Shown: positions 40,929 to 45,674 of the stretch, one piece after another
Position numbering within the stretch: position 1 is the stretch's first letter
Layout: each line of letters opens with the position of its first letter
Assembly: GCA_001247695.2 (NCBI GenBank)
Contig: LGRX02034760.1
Coordinates: 1 to 45,674 of the forward strand
Direction of reading: 5' to 3'
Length of the DNA: 45,674 nucleotides
Source: Cymbomonas tetramitiformis
Lineage: Eukaryota; Chlorophyta; Pyramimonadophyceae; Pyramimonadales; Pyramimonadaceae
Position numbers and translations under genes: made by a program
The notes under the pieces: model-generated
What the model saw: only the letters and a program-made list of their open reading frames with translations
The model's database searches: none
Told to the model about the DNA's origin: nothing

Positions 40929-41558
40929 TTTTCCATGATGAGAGTAGCTGAACAGTTCGTGAATTGCTACTTACATTCAGTGGGATGATGATGGGTTGAC
41001 TTTCCTCAGCTGATCTGGTGCAATTCAGTGTGAGGAGAGGCAGAGGGTGATGTGATTTGCTGTCTAGCGTAGCTCCGTGATTGTCATAGGGAGCACGTTA
41101 GTGCCTGCTCGTTAATTTTTCCACGTTTCACGTCGCTGAGGGTCGTTGAGCAAGTTTTGCATGGGCGCCCACAGAGCGTCGGGGGATGTGATGCTTACAT
41201 GCTCTATAATCGAGTCCTCTCTTTTTTCAAATTGTCTTTGGTCACAAGCAAACACAATGAAACTTGCATGATGAGGGACCTGCAGTCCTGCTGGGTAATG
41301 CAGGCTCTTTTTCGGACCCGACAATTCAATGGCGGGACCATTAGCTGCCTTAGATTTTCAGAATGTGTTCTCTTTGAATGATCGCTTCACGGGGGTGGTG
41401 GATCCGTGCTCACTTCATATTTTACTTCCTCAGAAGCGTTAGGTAGTAGCATTACATCATTCTTCTCCGTGCATGTGCATGAATTGCACTGGTTGGGAAC
41501 AGATCAAAATGCAGAATCGGCAAAGTATGTGACAAACAGTAATACCTTGCCATTGTAG

Positions 41559-41808
41559 CTTCTGACGATGAGTTGGGTATCCCTCCTTGAAGCAGATGAA
41601 GCGTACAGTGATCTTGAAGACCGTATTCGATCATCTCAAGCATCGCGGGCTTTGCAAAACGCTTTCACGCACTTGCGCCAGTTGAAGAGCGAAGTGCGCG
41701 AGCTCTCCTTTAGCGGCATGGCCTGCGAACATGTTGTCGTGGTCGAACTCGCAAAGCTCCTCTCATTCAACACAAGCCTGACGCTTTTAAGCCTGACGGA
41801 TTCAAGAG
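41559..41808 (+). CDS. pre-LRR exon of an NLR-type leucine-rich-repeat gene
   Basis: Follows an acceptor-like ccattgtag at 41558. An ATG is at 41568 (MSWVSLLEADEAYSDLEDRI). A helical charged part is followed by the first repeat (SEVRELSFSGMACEHVVVVE, then LLSFNTSLTLLSLTDS). It ends at a good donor (gag|gtatgt, 41809) in phase 1, exactly the phase of all LRR exons downstream. It is either the first coding exon of a separate gene or an internal exon of a larger gene with the GTPase upstream. The repeat has the NLRC/RanGAP-type pattern in which each unit ends N-T-S-L-x-x-L-x-L. Confidence 0.7.
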
Positions 41809-42711
41809 GTATGTTCAGTATTCTAGCTCCACTAGAATTTGATTTTCCCAACATATGATGTGGGGTGAATAGCATGAACATATCTTAAAAATATTGCAGA
41901 TCCGAGTGAAGAAAAAAAATAGTAATGATGCAAACCTGCGAATCGACACCAGGACATCAATTGGTGCATCAAGCGTGAAATTATATCATTGCGATGTGAC
42001 AGGGTGGGTAGTGTGGGTGGCGTGGCCCTCTGTATGTGAGTCGTAGTGTGCCTACCACTAATTGCTCGTGGTAATGTCACATGATCCACGTAGAAATCAC
42101 TTGTGTAATCTGAAACGGTGGCTCGCTTAGGCGCTTGTTTTAACGCATCTTGCTTGCTTGGCCGTTGCACTCACTCCAAATGCGGAGGGAGAGTTCACAC
42201 GGGGTCCTTGAACACCCTTTACTTTGAGCGTAAGAATCCACACACCTTCAACCTTCCCATTTCACACTTGGAGTCTCTTGGCATGTGTGCTTGGAGCATG
42301 CGCCATCGGCTTGGTGATGCATATTGCATCTTGCATTGCAATTAGGTGCAATATAGTGATTTTAAAAATTAGCGGGGTGTGGTGTTCAACGGGTCCTTGA
42401 ACACACTCAGTCTTGAGTGTAAGAATCTGTGCACCTTCAACTTTTCCATTTTACACTTAGGGTCTCTCGCCATGTGTGCATGGACCACTTGCCATCAGCT
42501 TCGTGATGTAAATTGCATCTTGCAATGCAGAGAGGTGCATAGACAGTGATTTGTCTAATTAGGGTTAAATTAGGGGAGTGTGGTGTTCAACACATCGTTG
42601 AACACACTGGATCTAGACTGTAAGTACATCTCTGCAATTTATTGCTTGCATTTCTTGATCATTATCATCATTCATCGAGAGCTAGACTCATTCCAAGTGC
42701 TTGTGATGCAG

Positions 42712-42813
42712 GGAATGCCATTGGACCTGAAGGAGCCAAGGCGCTGGCCGACGCACTCACTCCGAATGCAGAGGGAGTGTTCAACACGTCCTTGAACACA
42801 TTGAACCTTGGGT
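42712..42813 (+). CDS. LRR exon 1 (102 bp)
   Basis: Flanked by gatgcag and gtaaga. Phase 1 at both ends. Encodes NAIGPEGAKALADALTPN then NTSLNTLNLG, one LRR unit of 34 residues with an AEGVF insert. Confidence 0.8.
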
Positions 42814-43302
42814 GTAAGAATCTATAGTCCTTCAACCTTCCCATTTACACTTCTGGTCACTTGGCATGTGTGCATGGACCACTTGCCATCAGCTTTGTGA
42901 TGTAAATTGCATCCTGCAATGCAGACAGGTGCATAGACAGTAATTTTTCTAATTAGGGTTAAACTAGGGGAGTGTGGTGTTCAACACGTCCTTGAACACA
43001 CTGGATCTGGGGGGTAAGCGTTTGCACACCTTCTGCATTCCCATTCACGATGCAAATCCCTAGGCGTTTGTGCGAGGACCGTAAGCCATCGGCTCAGTGT
43101 TTTAAATTGCATATTGCGGTATAGACAGGTGCAAAATAGTGCTTCTTGCTTAGGGTTGAATTAGGGGAGTGTGGTGTTCAACGGGTCGCTGAACACACTG
43201 AATCTATATGGTAAGTGGTTTCCCACATTGTGTTGTTTGTTTCTATTGATATCTGTGATCATTCATCAAGAGTTGGGTTGACTTTGAGTGCCTGTGGTGC
43301 AG

Positions 43303-43404
43303 ATAACAACATTGGACCTGAAGAAGCCAAGGCGCTGGCCGTTGCACTCACTCCGAATGCAGAGGGGGTGTTCAACACGTCCTTGAACACGCTAGTTCTC
43401 GCAG
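43303..43404 (+). CDS. LRR exon 2 (102 bp)
   Basis: Acceptor gtggtgcag, donor gtgcag, phase 1. Encodes NNIGPEEAKALAVALTPN then NTSLNTLVLA. The change GPEG to GPEE is unique to this unit. Confidence 0.8.
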
Positions 43405-43481
43405 GTGCAGCTGTGCAATGCTCTTTTATACAGTGATGTGTTGAATGGTCACTGACTGTAGCTTGCGGGTGCTCCTCGCAG

Positions 43482-43598
43482 GCAACAATTTGTGTGGTTT
43501 GGATGTATACGGTGAGGGAACGTACGATGAAAGTGGAATCAAGGCTTTGGCTGAGGCACTTGTGTTCAACACGTCGCTGAACACACTTGATCTAGCCC
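43482..43598 (+). CDS. LRR exon 3, divergent (117 bp)
   Basis: Acceptor ctcgcag, donor gtaagt, phase 1. The intron to the previous exon is only 77 bp. Encodes NNLCGLDVYGEGTYDESG, then KALAEALVFNTSLNTLDLA. It lacks the TPNAEG insert and has a longer loop, so it is nearer to the canonical 28-residue LRR and may be an ancestral or specialised unit. Confidence 0.78.
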
Positions 43599-43667
43599 GT
43601 AAGTCCCTTTCCCGATGCGCTTGTGTTCAACGGGGAGGTGGCCTGATACCGAGGGATTGTGGTACAG

Positions 43668-43769
43668 ATAGCAAAATCGGACCTGAAGGAGCCAAGGCAC
43701 TGGCCGTTGCACTCACTCCAAATGCGGAGGGAGTGTTCAACACGTCCTTGAACACGCTGAATCTGAGCA
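43668..43769 (+). CDS. LRR exon 4 (102 bp)
   Basis: Acceptor gtggtacag, donor gtaaga, phase 1. Encodes SKIGPEGAKALAVALTPN then NTSLNTLNLS. A half-unit relic (gcttgtgttcaacgggg) precedes it in the intron. Confidence 0.8.
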
Positions 43770-44060
43770 GTAAGAATCTGCACACCTTCAGCATTCCCAT
43801 TCACGATGCAGATGCCAAGGCATTTGTGCGAGGACCATGCGCCCTCGTCTTCGAGGTTAAAATTGCATCTTGCGGTATAGATCGGTGCAAAATAGTAAAT
43901 TCTCTATATAGGGTTAAATTAGGGAAGCGCGGTGTTCAACGGGTCCTTGAACACACTAGATTTATACCGTAAGCCTTTCCCCACATTCTACTGCATGTTT
44001 CTTTTATTTTATGTGCTCGATCATCAAGAGGTGGCCTGATACCAAGTGCTTGTGATGCAG

Positions 44061-44162
44061 GTAACACGATTGGAGATGAAGGAGCCAAGGCGCTGGCCGT
44101 TGCGCTCACTCTGAATGCGGAGGGAGTGTTCAACACGTCCTTGAACACACTGTATTTAAGCG
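44061..44162 (+). CDS. LRR exon 5 (102 bp)
   Basis: Acceptor gatgcag, donor gtgatc, phase 1. Encodes NTIGDEGAKALAVALTLN then NTSLNTLYLS. The junction residue is Gly. Confidence 0.8.
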
Positions 44163-44254
44163 GTGATCCATTCCCCACATTTTGCTCCTTGTTTCTTTTG
44201 ATACCTGTGATCAATGATCAAGAGGTGATCTTACACCAACTGCTTGTGGTGCAG

Positions 44255-44356
44255 GTAATAATATTGGACCTGAAGGAGCCAAGGCGCTGGCCGTTGCACT
44301 CACTCCGAACGAGGAGGGAGTGTTCAACACGTCCTTGAACACACTCTACCTTGAGG
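44255..44356 (+). CDS. LRR exon 6 (102 bp)
   Basis: Acceptor gtggtgcag, donor gtaaga, phase 1. A 92-bp intron separates it from exon 5. Encodes NNIGPEGAKALAVALTPN, with NEEG in place of NAEG, then NTSLNTLYLE. Confidence 0.8.
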
Positions 44357-44770
44357 GTAAGAATCCACACACATTCAGCATTCCTATTTCACACTTGGAT
44401 TCTCTTGGTATATGTGCGTGGGCCATGCGCCATCGACTTCGTGATGTAAATGGCATCTTGCAGTGCAGAGGTGTAAAACAGTGATTTTTTCAATTAGGGT
44501 TAAATTAGGGGAGCGTGGTTTTCAACGGATCCACTGAGCACACTTGATCTAGGCAGTCAGTCCCTTTTCCCAATGCGCTTGTGGTCAACGGGTCACCGAG
44601 CGCACTTGATCTAGGCAGTCAGTCCATTTCCCCAATGCGCTTGTGGTCAACGGGTCCTTGAACACACTGCACTTGGGAGGTCAGTCACTTCTGATATTTT
44701 ACCGTTGGTTTCTCTTGATATCTTGATGGTTAATCAAGAGCTGGGCTCACACCACCTGCTTGTGGTGCAG

Positions 44771-44872
44771 GGAATCATATAGGACCTGAAGGAGCCAAGG
44801 CGTCGGCCGTTGCACTCACTCCGAACGAGGAGGGAGTGTTCAACAGGTCCTTGAACACACTTAGTCTACGGG
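44771..44872 (+). CDS. LRR exon 7 (102 bp)
   Basis: Acceptor gtggtgcag, donor gtaaga, phase 1. Encodes NHIGPEGAKASAVALTPN then NRSLNTLSLR. The conserved Leu of KALA is Ser here, which may weaken the repeat fold. Confidence 0.78.
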
Positions 44873-45325
44873 GTAAGAATCCACACACCTTCAGCATTCC
44901 CATTCACAAGGCGCTTCCCTAGACATTTGTGCGAGGATCATATGCCATCGGCCTCGTGGTTAAAATCGGTATAGACAGGTGCAAAATAGCGATTTTTCTA
45001 ATTAGGGTTAAATTAGGGGAGCGTGGTGTTCAACGGGTTGCACCTGTCTATATTGTGGAATGCAATGTAATCACGGAGCCGATGGCGCATGGTCCACGCA
45101 CACATGCTGGGGAATTCAAATTGTGAAACGAGACTGATGAAGGTATGTAGAATCTTACTCTTAAGGATAAGTATGTTCAGCGACCCTTAAGTCTCGAATC
45201 AAGTGGGCCGTTGAACACACTGGATTTGAGCTGTAAGCAATTCCCTCGCATTCTTCCGCTTGATTGTGCTAATATCTGTGATCAATAATTAAGAGGTGAG
45301 CTCACGCAAAGTGATTGTGGTGCAG

Positions 45326-45427
45326 GGAATAGTATTGGACCTGAAGGAGCCAAGGCGCTGGCCATTGCACTCACTCCGAACGAGGAGGGAGTGTTCAACA
45401 GGTCCTTGAACACACTGGATCTGGGGG
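45326..45427 (+). CDS. LRR exon 8 (102 bp)
   Basis: Acceptor gtggtgcag, donor gtaagc, phase 1. Encodes NSIGPEGAKALAIALTPN then NRSLNTLDLG. Its donor and following intron are almost identical to those after the half-unit at 42973. Confidence 0.8.
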
Positions 45428-45674
45428 GTAAGCGTTTGCACACCTTCTGCATTCCCATTCACGATGCAAATCCCTAGGCGTTTGTGCGAGGACCGTAAGC
45501 CATCGGCTCAGTGTTTTAAATTGCATATTGCGGTATAGACAGGTGCAAAATAGTGCTTCTTGCTTAGGGTTGAATTAGGGGAGCGTGGTGTTCAACAGGT
45601 CGCTGAGCACACTTGATCTAGGCAGTCAGTCCCTTTCCCCAATGCGCTTGTGGTCAACGGGTCACTGAGCACAC

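Larger units (their letters stand above)
38702..41558. other. interval between GTPase gene and LRR array, with relics
   Basis: No clear gene on the plus strand. 39333-39375 is a decayed LRR exon (ctggccgtcgcactcactcc, then aatgaggaggga). Two or three related minus-strand fragments are listed separately. The rest shows no coding signal. AT-rich inverted strings such as taatcg/cgatta occur at 40380-40570. Confidence 0.55.
42130..45674 (+). repeat. tandem array of LRR exon-intron units
   Basis: Full exons (listed separately) alternate with half-units that retain only gtgttcaacacgtccttgaa and the following cacactg. Half-units occur near 42380, 42580, 42973, 43173, 43929, 44520, 44585, 44643, 45025, 45205, 45587 and 45650. 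A first decayed unit at about 42160-42229 carries an in-frame stop. Introns share words such as aattagggttaaattagggg. The stretch 43005-43190 is almost identical to 45417-45605, which shows recent duplication or conversion. The array continues beyond the window. Confidence 0.88.

Noticed and set aside
42370..42621. Half-LRR units as functional exons
   Set aside because: With the nearest acceptor and the phase-1 rule of the array, they meet a stop or leave the LRR frame. They are treated as relics.

Overview
This is nuclear DNA from a eukaryote with a large, transposon-rich genome. Introns are GT-AG. Retroelements are of the DIRS/PAT (tyrosine recombinase) and Ty1/copia types, and there is an LRR gene built from repeated small exons. 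A green alga of the prasinophyte/chlorophyte kind would fit (PAT-type elements with split direct repeats are known from Volvox), but this is inference from element types and no marker gene is present. There are no rRNA, tRNA or CRISPR features that I can support.

Layout. 1-4.34 kb: GC-rich sequence with a 42-bp tandem repeat and one possible exon pair, otherwise no gene. 4.38-25.85 kb: one PAT-like DIRS retrotransposon on the minus strand (gag, RT/RNase H/methyltransferase-like, tyrosine recombinase, split direct repeats). It is cut in its RT gene by a 16.1-kb Ty1/copia element with 294-bp LTRs and a CAAGC target duplication. The copia element is itself cut three times: by a 4.5-kb TIR DNA transposon (161-bp TIRs, 8-bp TSD) and by two related ~1-kb TIR elements. 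The recombinase gene of the host DIRS also carries a 243-bp TTAA-flanked MITE. Removing the insertions reconnects the reading frames, so the nesting is well supported. 25.85-28.75 kb: a large palindrome, an intronless gene for a membrane-anchored UBA-like protein, and tandem repeats. 28.76-34.00 kb: a second PAT-like element with all three genes open, flanked by identical 63-bp direct repeats.

34.07-45.67 kb is the host-gene part on the plus strand. A gene at 36.09-38.70 kb encodes a U-box-like domain followed by a dynamin-family GTPase. Downstream, an LRR gene starts near 41.56 kb. It consists of a pre-LRR exon and at least eight LRR exons; seven of these are exactly 102 bp and all are bounded by phase-1 introns. 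They lie in a tandem array with many decayed half-units, and the array runs off the window end. The domain set (U-box, GTPase switch, variable NLR-type LRRs) resembles an innate-immune or quality-control receptor in which a dynamin GTPase takes the place of NACHT/NB-ARC. Whether this is one gene or two neighbours cannot be decided from the sequence.

Most of the mobile genes are broken (frameshifts, stops, insertions). The second PAT element is the best candidate for an intact copy.
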